64,000 nt of DNA from positions 329,576 to 393,575 of the forward strand of contig NZ_FOSK01000002.1 in assembly GCF_900114245.1 (NCBI RefSeq). The letters are read 5' to 3'. Positions within the stretch are counted from its first letter, which is position 1; every line of letters starts with the position of its first letter. A program made the position numbers and the translations under genes. The notes beneath the pieces were generated by a model, which was not told where the DNA came from, ran no database searches, and saw only the letters and a program-made list of their open reading frames with translations. Positions 9,306 through 19,149 of this stretch are shown one piece after another. This DNA is from Pseudovibrio ascidiaceicola. GTDB lineage: Bacteria; Pseudomonadota; Alphaproteobacteria; Rhizobiales; Stappiaceae.

Positions 9306-10244
9306 ATGACATCAGCGGCTACGCGAGCTGGCACTGCCAGCTCTGATAATGTGTTGCATGGCGTGCTGCTGATGATGTGCGGGTTGCTCATTCTTTCGAG
9401 CACCGATGGCGTGGTGAAATACCTCTCAGAGTTTTTCTCTCCTTTGACGGTCGCTTTCTTCCGCTTTGCCGTGCAGCTTGTCATTATTCTGGCGATTGCT
9501 TCTTTTCAGCAGCGGAGCTGGCTTAGTCTTTTAAAGGAGACCACCCTGCCCTTGTTCTGCCGTGGCTTACTGCTCGCGGTTGGTTCGGTCTTCATTGTGT
9601 TTGGGCTGAAGTACCTGCCACTAACAGATGCGACCGCAATTTTCTTTGTGCAGCCGGTTATTCTTGTTGTTCTGTCCTCTGTATTCCTGAAGGAAAGAGT
9701 TGGGCCAAAACGTTGGCTGGCGGTGCTGATTGGATTTGCTGGTGTGCTTGTGATCATGCGCCCCGGCACCGGCGTTTTCCAACCGGCGAGCCTTCTCGTT
9801 TTAGCAGCTGCCTTTACATTTGCTTGCTATCTGATGCTGACACGCAAGCTCTCCGGGCAGGCCTCTCAGCTGGCCATACAGTTCGCGACAGGCTTTGCTG
9901 GCAGTCTCTTTATTTTGCCAATCATCATTTATGCATGGCTGACTGGCTTTGGTGGAGATCTGGTGATTGCCAATCAGGAGGCCAACTTTACTCTGCCAAC
10001 AATTCTGTTGTGCTGTCTTGGTACCACTGGCCTGATCGCACATGTTTTGCTGGTCAAAGCCTTTGAGAGAGCACCAGCATCCGTGTTGGCTCCAATCAAC
10101 TACGTTGAAATTTTCTCCGCAACTACAATTGGTTATCTGGTCTTCAATGAAGTCCCTGACGAGTTTGTCTGGGTTGGCGTTGGTATGCTGATCTGCAGCG
10201 GACTGATACTTGCGAATGCAGAGAGAAAACCTTCTCCCTCATAA
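9306..10244 (+). CDS. EamA-family (DMT superfamily) transporter, copy 1
   Basis: The 312-residue protein has about ten hydrophobic helices in two EamA repeats. These are marked by LPLTDATAIFFVQPVILVVLS in the first half and RAPASVLAPINYVEIFSATTIGYLVF in the second. The family exports or exchanges small metabolites such as amino acids or nucleotides across the inner membrane. It starts 24 bases after ribF, so it is probably co-transcribed with it. It is paralogous to the next gene, sharing the same motifs in order, which points to tandem duplication. The substrate cannot be told from sequence; a link with flavin export is only a guess from the ribF context. Confidence 0.88.
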   Translation: MTSAATRAGTASSDNVLHGVLLMMCGLLILSSTDGVVKYLSEFFSPLTVAFFRFAVQLVIILAIASFQQRSWLSLLKETTLPLFCRGLLLAVGSVFIVFGLKYLPLTDATAIFFVQPVILVVLSSVFLKERVGPKRWLAVLIGFAGVLVIMRPGTGVFQPASLLVLAAAFTFACYLMLTRKLSGQASQLAIQFATGFAGSLFILPIIIYAWLTGFGGDLVIANQEANFTLPTILLCCLGTTGLIAHVLLVKAFERAPASVLAPINYVEIFSATTIGYLVFNEVPDEFVWVGVGMLICSGLILANAERKPSPS

Positions 10245-10406
10245 TATTGAGGGGCGGAACAGATACTCTTTAGATAACTGCACTGAATAGCCTGTTACCG
10301 GCACTTTCTTTTGGTTGCGCGAAGGAATAGCTGGTGCGTCAATATAGGCCCTTACCCTCTGCGCTGGCTTTGATATGTCAGCGTATCCCCATTATCCGAG
10401 AGCAAC

Positions 10407-11381
10407 ATGACAACAACAACCGCCTCGACAGATAGTCATACCTCTAATGCCGGGCTGCATGGCATTCTGTTTATGGTCGCCGGAATGTCTCTGGCACCGC
10501 TGATGGATGGCACAGCCAAGTATCTTAGTGCGTTCATTTCGCCAGTTGAGGTGTCGCTTGGCCGCTTCCTGTGTCAGGCGATTATTGTTCTCGTGATTGC
10601 GGGTTTCATGGGCCGTTCGTTCGGCTCTTTGATGAAAGAGGTCAACCGTATTCAGCTGGTGCGCGGTGCTTGTCTCGCGATTTGCTCAATCTTCTTCTTC
10701 ACCTCTCTTAAGTACATGCCTTTGGCGGATGCGATTGCGATCTTCTTTGTGCAGCCGATGATCCTGACTGTACTTTCTGCTGTTGTTTTGAAGGAAAAAG
10801 TGGGCGTGCGCCGTTGGGCAGCCGTTGTGGTTGGCATGATCGGGGCTCTGATCATTATCCGTCCGGGATCCAGCGCTTTGGGTTGGCCCTCCCTCTTGCC
10901 GTTGGCTGCGGCCACCTCTTTTGCAGTTTATCTTGTTCTGACGCGCAAACTGGCAGGGAGTGCCTCTTTGCTTGGCATTCAGTTCGCGACTGGTATTGCT
11001 GGTGTTTTGACGCTTACACCGCTTGTTGTCATCGCAAGCCTGCTTGGGTTTGAAGCTGCCGCCTGGACAACACCGGATCTTACTCATCTGCCATTGTTCG
11101 TGTTGATGGGCATCATCTCGTTTGCCTCTCACGGCTGTATCGTGCTTGCGTTTGACCGAGCCCCTGCCTCCGTTCTTGCACCGCTTAGCTATACCGAGAT
11201 TATCAGTGCAACTATTGTAGGCTTTGTGCTGTTTGGGGACATTCCGGACATGTTTGTCTGGCTGGGTGTGGCTTTGATTGCAGGTGGCGGGCTTTACATT
11301 GCGCACCGTGAACGGACCGCTGCGAAGCGTCAGGCGGAAAGTGAAGAGCTTGTCGACAGCTCACCCAAGCGCCATTACTGA
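10407..11381 (+). CDS. EamA-family (DMT superfamily) transporter, copy 2
   Basis: The 324-residue protein has ten predicted membrane helices in two EamA repeats (MPLADAIAIFFVQPMILTVLS; RAPASVLAPLSYTEIISATIVGFVLF). It is clearly paralogous to the preceding gene. The C-terminal tail is charged and probably cytoplasmic. GAGAG lies about seven bases before the ATG. A 162-base gap separates it from copy 1, so it may have its own promoter. Substrate unknown. Confidence 0.88.
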   Translation: MTTTTASTDSHTSNAGLHGILFMVAGMSLAPLMDGTAKYLSAFISPVEVSLGRFLCQAIIVLVIAGFMGRSFGSLMKEVNRIQLVRGACLAICSIFFFTSLKYMPLADAIAIFFVQPMILTVLSAVVLKEKVGVRRWAAVVVGMIGALIIIRPGSSALGWPSLLPLAAATSFAVYLVLTRKLAGSASLLGIQFATGIAGVLTLTPLVVIASLLGFEAAAWTTPDLTHLPLFVLMGIISFASHGCIVLAFDRAPASVLAPLSYTEIISATIVGFVLFGDIPDMFVWLGVALIAGGGLYIAHRERTAAKRQAESEELVDSSPKRHY

Positions 11382-11720
11382 CGATTGGGTCGCGGGTTCC
11401 GTCTGCAGGAAAACTGCGCTTGGTCTTGAGAATATTGAGCTTTGTTGTTAGAGGCTCTTTATTCCTAGGATAAGCGCTGCTAAAAGCACTCATTATGTTA
11501 GCCGAGTTTGAAGATAACAGGACTGCTCCTTTGACCTTACTCAAGGTGTGCCAATTTCGAATTATTGGCCCGGCCTTCAGTTGAGACGCCCGCTGGCGCC
11601 CTGAAGTACCGGGAGACCTCCAACCGTCACAGAGACGGCGGGATTTTCAAACTTGCGCAAATTCCTGCGCTTTACCAAATGCCTATGGGCAAACAAATGC
11701 CCACATAAGCGGACTGCCAA
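11382..11720 (+). other. Intergenic region / ileS leader
   Basis: 339 bases without a supported gene. Long minus-strand open frames cross it but are antisense shadows of ileS. A hairpin (TGGGCA 11686-11691, TGCCCA 11698-11703) lies 17 bases before the ileS ATG. No T-box or other known leader element was recognised. Confidence 0.5.
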
Positions 11721-14654
11721 ATGACCGATACACCGAGCCGCGATTATTCGGACACGCTCAACCTGCCTAAAACTGATTTCCCAATGCGGGCAGGCCTTCC
11801 AAAGAATGAACCTAAGATCCTTTCCAAGTGGTTGGACAAGGACCTTTACAAGGTGATGCGCGATCAATCCGCAGGTCGCCCTAAGTTCATCCTGCATGAT
11901 GGCCCTCCTTATGCGAACGGCAACATCCATATTGGTCATGCGCTGAACAAGACCCTGAAGGACATCATCAACCGCTCCATGCAGATGCAGGGCTTTGATG
12001 CGAACTACGTTCCTGGCTGGGATTGCCATGGTCTGCCGATCGAATGGAAGATCGAAGAGCAGTATCGCAAAAAAGGCAAAAACAAAGACGCCGTGCCGAT
12101 CAACGAATTCCGTAAGGAATGCCGTGAATTTGCGGACAAGTGGATTGACGTTCAGCGCGAAGAATTCAAGCGCCTTGGTATTGAAGCAGACTGGGACAAC
12201 CCATATCTGACCATGCGCTACGACAGTGAAGCTGTGATTGCGAAAGAACTGATGAAGTTCGCGACATCCGGTCAGCTGTACCGTGGTTCCAAGCCTGTGA
12301 TGTGGTCTATTGTTGAAAAGACCGCTCTTGCTGAAGCGGAAGTGGAGTATGAAGACCATATCTCCCACACCATCTGGGTGACCTTCCCGGTTGTTTCCGG
12401 CAATGAAGCACTGATTGGCAAGAAGGTGGTTATCTGGACAACCACTCCTTGGACCATTCCAGCGAACCGCGCGATCTCTTTCTCTAACGACATCAGCTAC
12501 GGCATCTACAAAGTGACTGAGGCTGCTGAAGACAACTGGGCGAAGGTTGGCGAAGAATACATCCTTGCTGACAAGCTTGCTGAGTCTGTTTTTGAAGCCT
12601 CCCGCGTTGATGCCTATGAGCGTGTTTCCGATGTTGATGTGAGCACCATCGAATACTGCGCGCATCCGCTGCGTGGTGCTGAAGGTGCTGGCGACTACTT
12701 CGACTTCAACGTGCCGATGCTTGCCGGTGAGCACGTCACTGATGACGCTGGTACTGGCTTCGTGCACACCGCTCCTGGTCATGGTCAGGAAGATTTCCAG
12801 ATGTTCTTGGACAACCGGGAAGCATTTGCAAAAGCTGGCACTGAGCAGGTTCCGATGACCGTTCAGCCGGATGGTTCCTACTATCCGCATGTGCCGCTGT
12901 TTGAAGGCAAGTACATCCTTGACCGTAAAGGCAAGGAAGGCTCCACCAACAAGGCTGTTATCGAAAAGCTGACTGAGGTTGGCGGACTGATGGCTCGTGG
13001 GCGTGTGAAGCACTCTTACCCACACTCCTGGCGCTCAAAAGCACCGCTGATCTTCCGTAACACGCCGCAGTGGTTTGTTTACATGGACAAGGAACTTTCT
13101 GAGGAAGCCAAAGGTGACACACTGCGTGCCCGCGCGCTGAAGGCGATCTCTGAGACACGTTTTGTGCCAGCAACTGGTCAGAACCGTCTGAACGCCATGA
13201 TCGAAGCGCGTCCTGACTGGGTTCTTTCCCGTCAGCGTGCATGGGGTGTGCCGATCACCGTGCTTGTGAACAAGGAAACCGGTGAAGTTTTGAAGGACGA
13301 AGCGGTTAACGCGCGTATCTTTGAAGCCTTCCAGAATGAAGGTGCAGATGCATGGTTTGAAGAAGGCGCAACACAGCGCTTCCTTGGCGATGCCTATGAT
13401 GCTGAGAACTTCGAGAAAGTCGAGGACATCCTCGACGTATGGTTCGATTCCGGCTCAACACACGCCTTCTGCATGGAACGCCGTGAAGACCTAAACCCGA
13501 ACCGTAAAGGTTTGGGTGGTGACGACTACGTGTTGTACCTTGAAGGTACCGATCAGCACCGCGGTTGGTTCCACTCTTCCTTGCTGGAAAGCTGTGGTAC
13601 TCGCGGTCATGCACCATATGATGCTGTTCTTACCCACGGTTTCACCATGGATGAGCAGGGCCGCAAGATGTCCAAGTCTTTGGGCAATACGGTTGCACCT
13701 CAGGACGTCATCAAGCAGTACGGCGCTGACATCCTGCGTTTGTGGGTTGGTTCTGTCGATTATGCTGAAGACCAGCGTATCGGCCCTGAGATCATCAAAA
13801 CCAACGTTGATGCTTACCGCAAGATGCGTAACACTCTGCGCTTCATGCTTGGCTCTCTTGGTCACTATGACGGCGAAGAGATTGCTCTTGCTGACATGAA
13901 TGAACTTGAGCTTTTGATGCTGCACCGTCTGGCCGAGCTGGATGTGCTGGTTCGTGATGCCTATCAGGCGTTCGATAGCAAGCGCGTATTCTCTGCTCTG
14001 TTCAACTTCATGACTGTTGAGCTGTCCGCGTTCTACTTCGATATCCGCAAAGATGCGCTGTATTGCGATGCCCCATCTTCCACGAAGCGCAAAGCTTCTC
14101 TTTATGTGATTGAGCAGCTGTTCCGTCACCTGACCATGTGGCTGGCGCCAATCCTGCCGTTCACCATGGAAGAGAGCTGGAGCTACCGTTATGGTGAGGC
14201 GACCACTTCTGTTCACCTGCAGCAGTTCCCTGTTGTTTCTTCTGCGTGGAGAAATGATGAACTGGCTGCGAAATGGGAGAAGATTCGTGCGGTGCGTCGT
14301 GTGATCACTGGTGCATTGGAAATTGAGCGCCGTGAAAAGCGGATCGGTTCTTCTTTGGAAGCACATCCAACCGTTTATATCTCAGATGCGGACCTGATGG
14401 CTGCTCTCGATGGTCTGGACGCTGCAGAAATTGCGATCACATCCCAGCTGAACCTGTCTTCTGACAATGCTCCGGAAGGTGCATTCACTCTGGAAGACGT
14501 TGCAGGTGTTGGCGTTGTGCCGGGTCTTGCTGAGGGTAACAAATGTGCCCGCTCCTGGAAGATCTTGCCAGAAGTTGGCGCAGATGCTGAGTATCCTGAG
14601 CTGACACTGCGCGATGCGGATGCAATGCGCGAGCTGGATAGCGCGACTGTTTAA
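11721..14654 (+). CDS. ileS: Isoleucyl-tRNA synthetase
   Basis: This 977-residue class I synthetase charges tRNA-Ile. The HIGH motif is in [17 protein letters not shown] near residue 60. The CP1 editing domain is shown by [16 protein letters not shown] and [18 protein letters not shown]. The KMSKS loop is in [10 protein letters not shown], followed by an anticodon-binding helical domain. The C-terminal region, where Escherichia coli IleRS carries a four-Cys zinc knuckle, reads [15 protein letters not shown] with no further Cys, so zinc binding looks lost. lspA follows after only nine bases. Confidence 0.97.
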   Translation: MTDTPSRDYSDTLNLPKTDFPMRAGLPKNEPKILSKWLDKDLYKVMRDQSAGRPKFILHDGPPYANGNIHIGHALNKTLKDIINRSMQMQGFDANYVPGWDCHGLPIEWKIEEQYRKKGKNKDAVPINEFRKECREFADKWIDVQREEFKRLGIEADWDNPYLTMRYDSEAVIAKELMKFATSGQLYRGSKPVMWSIVEKTALAEAEVEYEDHISHTIWVTFPVVSGNEALIGKKVVIWTTTPWTIPANRAISFSNDISYGIYKVTEAAEDNWAKVGEEYILADKLAESVFEASRVDAYERVSDVDVSTIEYCAHPLRGAEGAGDYFDFNVPMLAGEHVTDDAGTGFVHTAPGHGQEDFQMFLDNREAFAKAGTEQVPMTVQPDGSYYPHVPLFEGKYILDRKGKEGSTNKAVIEKLTEVGGLMARGRVKHSYPHSWRSKAPLIFRNTPQWFVYMDKELSEEAKGDTLRARALKAISETRFVPATGQNRLNAMIEARPDWVLSRQRAWGVPITVLVNKETGEVLKDEAVNARIFEAFQNEGADAWFEEGATQRFLGDAYDAENFEKVEDILDVWFDSGSTHAFCMERREDLNPNRKGLGGDDYVLYLEGTDQHRGWFHSSLLESCGTRGHAPYDAVLTHGFTMDEQGRKMSKSLGNTVAPQDVIKQYGADILRLWVGSVDYAEDQRIGPEIIKTNVDAYRKMRNTLRFMLGSLGHYDGEEIALADMNELELLMLHRLAELDVLVRDAYQAFDSKRVFSALFNFMTVELSAFYFDIRKDALYCDAPSSTKRKASLYVIEQLFRHLTMWLAPILPFTMEESWSYRYGEATTSVHLQQFPVVSSAWRNDELAAKWEKIRAVRRVITGALEIERREKRIGSSLEAHPTVYISDADLMAALDGLDAAEIAITSQLNLSSDNAPEGAFTLEDVAGVGVVPGLAEGNKCARSWKILPEVGADAEYPELTLRDADAMRELDSATV

Positions 14655-14663
14655 GCGAACGAT

Positions 14664-15188
14664 GTGACGAGGGAATTTGTTTTGAAGAAACTGAAGTTTT
14701 GGGGACATCACAGTTCCCTCGTCCTCCTCCTTGCCGTTGCTGGTCTGGTCGTTGATCAGATTGCCAAGTTCTGGGCTGTTGCTCATTTCTCAGGTGGTGG
14801 CATTCCTACAATTCCGGTCGGCCCTTTTCTGGATCTGGTTCTGGTCTGGAACAAAGGCGTATCCTACGGATTTTTCCAGCAAACGACTGAGTTGGGCCGC
14901 TGGGGACTAGCAGCCTTTACCGTTGTTGCTTCAGTTTTCATCTGGTTCTGGAGTGCGCGTGCGAGTAATCGGTTGGAAGGCTTTTGCCTTGGGCTGGTGC
15001 TATCTGGCGCCCTGAGCAATGGTTTTGACCGCCTCTATTATGGCCAAGTCGTCGATTACCTCTATTTCCATGTTGGGGAATTTTCCTGGTACGTCTTCAA
15101 TCTGGCAGATGCATGGATTGTTATTGGCGCCGCTGGTTTGCTGCTCGACACCTTATTTATTGGCAAAAATAAGGATAGCCGGCCCTAA
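14664..15188 (+). CDS. lspA: Lipoprotein signal peptidase (signal peptidase II)
   Basis: The 174-residue inner-membrane aspartic peptidase cleaves prolipoproteins before the lipidated Cys. Four hydrophobic segments and the family motifs are present: VVDQIAKFW, NKGVSYGF, GALSNGFDRLYYGQVVDYL and FNLADAWI. The two catalytic Asp are in VVDY and NLAD. The start is uncertain: GTG at 14664 gives the listed length, but TTG at 14682 has GAGGG eight bases before it. The gene is in operon with ileS, and a lipoprotein gene follows. Confidence 0.94.
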   Translation: MTREFVLKKLKFWGHHSSLVLLLAVAGLVVDQIAKFWAVAHFSGGGIPTIPVGPFLDLVLVWNKGVSYGFFQQTTELGRWGLAAFTVVASVFIWFWSARASNRLEGFCLGLVLSGALSNGFDRLYYGQVVDYLYFHVGEFSWYVFNLADAWIVIGAAGLLLDTLFIGKNKDSRP

Positions 15189-15386
15189 AACTGCCTAATT
15201 CTCAATTATATGTGGGGAATATCGGGTGCTTCTGGGCATAACTACACACTTAGGGCCTTCATGGTTTCGTGATTCCTGTTTTAAGGTGGCATCACTGGAT
15301 TATGAGGACTACAGATTTCGCAGGCTGTCATTTGACCCGTGATGCCTGTCAAACGCCGTTTTGATGGTGATCGGGAAACAAGGGTA

Positions 15387-16124
15387 ATGAAATTGCAAAG
15401 CCGTAGCAAAAAATTCGTTGTTCGGGCCACTTTTGTTTGCGGGCTCTCTCTCGCACTATCTGCCTGCATGACAGGTAATGGTGACTTCGATGATGGCACT
15501 GAAACCACCGATTTAAGTTTGATGACTGGTGTGTTGAGCGCGGTTGGTCTTGAGTCTCAGAAGAACACTGACATCAAGTACAAAGAACGTGCTCCGCTTG
15601 TTATGCCGACACAGGCTGGCAACCTTCCGCAGCCAGATTCTCGCAAGCTTTCTGAAGTCGCTAGCAACTGGCCGGTTGACCGCTCTAAGGAAGAACTTGA
15701 AGAGATCCGTGCGTTCTACAAAGTAGAGCCGGGTGAACCTTTGAGCATTGAACAAATGCGCGGCCACCCTGCACTGGAAAAAGCAGCAGCTCGCCCTCGC
15801 GATTTCGCAGCTGAGAAACGTCAGCAGCAGCTTCTCGACGGTGACAAGCTGTCTCCAACTGAACTGGCTGCTCTTGGCAAACAGTATCAGGCTGCCAAAA
15901 AGCAGCTTGGTGGCAAGGATGTAGAAGCTCCGATTTGCTCACCGGGCGATCCAAGCTGTACCCCAACACGCAAATATCTGACTGAGCCTCCAGTTGCTTA
16001 CTCCACTCCTGTTGCAGGCGTTGCCTTTGCAACCCCTGAAGTGGACGAGAGCGAGCTTGTACGCAAGAAACGTGAAGAAGCAGCCATTGAAGATGGTGCT
16101 CGTATCGACATGAGCAAACAGTAA
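15387..16124 (+). CDS. Predicted lipoprotein of unknown function (lspA/M16 neighbourhood)
   Basis: The 245-residue protein opens with a basic n-region, a hydrophobic core and the lipobox LALSAC (Cys at residue 27), so it should be lipidated. The rest is hydrophilic, rich in Lys, Glu, Ala and Pro, with no recognised catalytic motif. The ATG at 15387 is preferred to ATGs at 15339/15342 because it gives a normal signal peptide length. Its position between lspA and the M16 peptidase pair suggests an envelope role; nothing more specific can be said. Confidence 0.75.
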   Translation: MKLQSRSKKFVVRATFVCGLSLALSACMTGNGDFDDGTETTDLSLMTGVLSAVGLESQKNTDIKYKERAPLVMPTQAGNLPQPDSRKLSEVASNWPVDRSKEELEEIRAFYKVEPGEPLSIEQMRGHPALEKAAARPRDFAAEKRQQQLLDGDKLSPTELAALGKQYQAAKKQLGGKDVEAPICSPGDPSCTPTRKYLTEPPVAYSTPVAGVAFATPEVDESELVRKKREEAAIEDGARIDMSKQ

Positions 16125-16181
16125 GGCCCCTCTTTTACAGAGAGTTCAAGTCTTACTGAAAGCCTGAATAAACTATGAAGC

Positions 16182-16207
16182 AAGCGCGATGATGTTCGCG
16201 CTTTTTT
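16182..16207 (+). terminator. Intrinsic terminator after the lipoprotein gene
   Basis: The 8-bp stem AAGCGCGA/TCGCGCTT (16182-16189 with 16196-16203) with a six-base loop is followed by a T-run. Confidence 0.85.
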
Positions 16208-16311
16208 CATTATAGCTGCAATAGATTACGAATAATTCACGAGGAGATTAACCACAATCACGGTATAGGTAGGGCAGCTGTGTCCTGCTCATTTTAAAGG
16301 GAGCCCCCTAC

Positions 16312-17721
16312 GTGACTGGTCGATCTCTTGCGCTTAAAGCCCTCGCTTTAAGTCTGGTTGTTTTCGCAAGCCCAGTATTGCCCGTGGCTGCGGATACGAC
16401 AGGGAAAGCTTCAATCGAAGACTTTTCAAAAATACACATCGGCGGAACCGATGTTTCCCAAACCACTCTCGACAATGGCCTTCAGGTGGTTATCATCCCT
16501 GACCGACGCGCCCCGATTGTGACCCACATGGTGTGGTACCGCGTTGGTGGAGCAGATGAAAAGCCCGGTAAATCCGGCATCGCGCATTTTCTTGAACATC
16601 TCATGTTTAAGGGAACCAAGAATACACCAGAGGGTGAATTCTCCCAAAAGGTTGCGCAGGTGGGTGGTCAGGAAAACGCCTTCACTTCTCAAGATTACAC
16701 AGCCTATTATCAGCAGGTTGCCAAAGAGCATCTGGAAATGGTGATGGGCTATGAGGCTGATCGCATGTCCAACCTGATCCTGACTGAGAAGCAGGTTGAT
16801 CCGGAACGGGATGTGGTGCTGGAAGAGCGTTCTCAACGTGTGGACCGCAGCCCTGCTGCCAGACTATCTGAGACGTTCGATCAGGTCCTGTTTCCGAACA
16901 GCCCCTACGGTATTCCGGTGATTGGCTGGAAAGACGAAATTCAGGCGCTGAACAAAGCCGATGCGATCGCCTTTTATGACAAGTACTACACACCAAACAA
17001 CGCGATCCTGATTGTCGCGGGTGACGTGACCTCAGAAGACGTTCTGGCCCTCGCCAAGAAGACCTATGGCAAGGTTGAGCAACGTGCAGACCCGGGACCT
17101 CGTGATCGTCCGCATGTCCAGATCGTGCCAGGTAATCGCGAAGTTAGACTGCAGAGTGATCAGGTTGCGCAGCCAAGCCTGCAGCATGGCTGGATCGTAC
17201 CAAGCTCAACCACCGCCGAGCCAAGTGACTCTGAAGCTCTTGAAGTGCTTTCAGACATTCTGGGCGGCGGTGCTAACAGCCGGCTGTACAAAGCGCTGGT
17301 GATTGAAGGCGAGGTCGCGACCAGTGCTGGCGCCTGGTACCAGTCTACCGCTTTGGATGACACCCGCTTCATTCTTTACACCTCTCCAAAGGATGGTGTT
17401 GAGCTTGAGGAACTTGAAAAGCGTGCTTTGGCAATCGTGAATGACGTTCTTGAGAACGGTGTGACAGCTGAAGAAGTGGAACGTTCTAAACGTTCTATGC
17501 TGGCCTCCGCGATTTACGCGCAGGACAAACAAGATGTTCTGGCGCGCATCTTTGGGACAGCTTTGACCACAGGCGGCTCCGTTGAGAAGGTACAGACCTG
17601 GCCTGCTCGCATTGCCAAAGTGACACCTGAACAGGTTCAGGCAGTTGCACAGAAGTACCTTAGTGAAACCAGTGTGGCGAGCTATCTGATGCCTGCCGCA
17701 AAACCTGAAAATGCAGAGTGA
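16312..17721 (+). CDS. M16-family zinc metallopeptidase (active partner)
   Basis: The 469-residue protein has a signal peptide ending near VAA (residue 27), placing it in the periplasm. The inverted zinc motif HFLEH (H92, E95, H96) and the downstream glutamates in YEADRM and PERDVVLEE are those of active pitrilysin/processing-peptidase M16 enzymes. The R/Y region for substrate binding is in a second M16 domain (GGANSRLY, about residue 320). The GTG start has AAGGGAG before it. The next gene overlaps the frame region and encodes a homologue without the zinc motif; such active/inactive pairs form heterodimers. Confidence 0.92.
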   Translation: MTGRSLALKALALSLVVFASPVLPVAADTTGKASIEDFSKIHIGGTDVSQTTLDNGLQVVIIPDRRAPIVTHMVWYRVGGADEKPGKSGIAHFLEHLMFKGTKNTPEGEFSQKVAQVGGQENAFTSQDYTAYYQQVAKEHLEMVMGYEADRMSNLILTEKQVDPERDVVLEERSQRVDRSPAARLSETFDQVLFPNSPYGIPVIGWKDEIQALNKADAIAFYDKYYTPNNAILIVAGDVTSEDVLALAKKTYGKVEQRADPGPRDRPHVQIVPGNREVRLQSDQVAQPSLQHGWIVPSSTTAEPSDSEALEVLSDILGGGANSRLYKALVIEGEVATSAGAWYQSTALDDTRFILYTSPKDGVELEELEKRALAIVNDVLENGVTAEEVERSKRSMLASAIYAQDKQDVLARIFGTALTTGGSVEKVQTWPARIAKVTPEQVQAVAQKYLSETSVASYLMPAAKPENAE

Positions 17722-17734
17722 GAGGGGACGCTCT

Positions 17735-19090
17735 ATGAAAGCTAAAGTTCTTATGGCAGCTTCTGCCTCCGCTTCCCGCATGACGGCAAGCTTGTTTGCG
17801 TTGCTGGCCTTGTCATTCCTGTTCGTCGCCACCTTTGTGCAGAACAGTCAGGCCATCGAGATCCAAGAGGTAAAAAGCCCTGAAGGTATCACTGCTTGGT
17901 TGGTGGAAGATTACACTGTTCCAATCATCGCGCTGAACTTTGCGTTTGCAGGTGGTAATTCTCAGGATTCAGATGCCAAACTGGGTGTAACCAACCTTTT
18001 GAGCACTATGCTTGATGAAGGGGCTGGAGATCTGGATTCCCAAGCCTTTCAGGGACGCCTTGAAGATCTGACTATGAGTCTATCCTTCAGTTCTGGCCGT
18101 GACTTCTTTTATGGGTCCTTCCAGAGCTTGCAGGCCAATAAAGATCACACTTTCGAAATGCTTCGTCTGGCTGTGAACGAACCACGTTTTGACAATGATC
18201 CGCTTGAGCGGATGAAAGCACAGACAATCTCTGGCATTCGTCGCAGCCTGAAGCGTCCAGACGCTCTGGCTGGTCTGAATTTATCCAAAACCATCTTCCC
18301 GGATCATCCTTATGGCCGTCCAAGCCGAGGAACAGAGGATACGGTTGCCAAGCTGACTTCTGATGATCTGAAAACACAGCGTGCAAAGATCTTTGCAAAG
18401 GACTCTTTGAAGATCGGCGTTGTGGGAGCCATTAGTGCTGATGAGCTGGCCAGCGTTCTGGACAAAGTCTTTGCTGATCTGCCTGAAAACGGTGACCTGG
18501 TTGCCATTCCCAATGTGGAGCCTGTCACAGACAAGGCTGTTCACGTTGACTTTGAGAGCCCACAGACTTCCATTCAGTTCGCTCTGCCGGGTTATGAGCG
18601 TCATGATCCGAAGTTCATGTCTGCCTTCGTCATGAACCACATTTTGGGTGGTGGCTCATTCTCCTCATGGCTCTATGATGAAATCCGTGAGCAGCGTGGT
18701 CTGGCTTACTCTGTTGGTTCTTATCTGGTTCCTTACAAGCACGCAGCGCTGCTGATGGGGTCTACTGGCACACGTTCAGACAAAGCCGGTGAAGCGATTG
18801 ATATCATCAAAAAGCAGATGGTGCGGATGGCGCAGACTGGTCCTACGCCGGCAGAACTTGCAGAAGCGAAGTCTTATCTGACTGGCAATTATGCGCTTAA
18901 CTTTGACAGCTCGAGCAGCATTGCCCGTCAGCTGACAGGCATTCAGACGCAGGAGTTGGGCATCGATTACATCGACAAGCGCAATGAGATGGTTGAAGCG
19001 GTGACGTTGGAAGGTGTTCGCGAGGTTGCTCAGGACATGTTTGATGGCATTGAGCCAACCTTTGTTACGGTTGGCAAACCGCTGAACTAA
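17735..19090 (+). CDS. M16-family peptidase homologue lacking the zinc motif (inactive partner)
   Basis: The 451-residue protein has a signal peptide ending in SQAIE. Where the active partner has HFLEH, this protein reads TNLLSTMLDEGAG, so it cannot bind zinc in the usual way. The C-terminal M16 domain is well kept (GGGSFSSWLYDEIREQRGLAYSVGSYL), which in this family supplies the substrate-binding R/Y pair. The ATG at 17735, with GAGGGGA before it, lies 14 bases after the partner's stop. The two proteins probably form one heterodimeric periplasmic peptidase. Confidence 0.9.
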   Translation: MKAKVLMAASASASRMTASLFALLALSFLFVATFVQNSQAIEIQEVKSPEGITAWLVEDYTVPIIALNFAFAGGNSQDSDAKLGVTNLLSTMLDEGAGDLDSQAFQGRLEDLTMSLSFSSGRDFFYGSFQSLQANKDHTFEMLRLAVNEPRFDNDPLERMKAQTISGIRRSLKRPDALAGLNLSKTIFPDHPYGRPSRGTEDTVAKLTSDDLKTQRAKIFAKDSLKIGVVGAISADELASVLDKVFADLPENGDLVAIPNVEPVTDKAVHVDFESPQTSIQFALPGYERHDPKFMSAFVMNHILGGGSFSSWLYDEIREQRGLAYSVGSYLVPYKHAALLMGSTGTRSDKAGEAIDIIKKQMVRMAQTGPTPAELAEAKSYLTGNYALNFDSSSSIARQLTGIQTQELGIDYIDKRNEMVEAVTLEGVREVAQDMFDGIEPTFVTVGKPLN

Positions 19091-19117
19091 CCTTCATTCA
19101 AAGTAAGAAAAACAAAC

Positions 19118-19149
19118 AGGCGAGTTGATGAAAATCAGCTCGCCTCTTT
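19118..19149. terminator. Terminator between convergent M16 and EAL genes
   Basis: Perfect 12-bp arms (19118-19129 and 19134-19145) close a GAAA tetraloop and are followed by CTTT. The hairpin includes the stop region of the convergent EAL gene. Confidence 0.85.

Noticed and set aside
11577-13025. Minus-strand open frame of 482 codons across the start of ileS
   Set aside because: It is antisense to the clearly coding IleRS N-terminal half; biased codons of a highly expressed gene often leave the opposite frame open.
13491-14366. Minus-strand open frame of 291 codons inside ileS
   Set aside because: Same reason: antisense shadow, no family features and no ribosome site.
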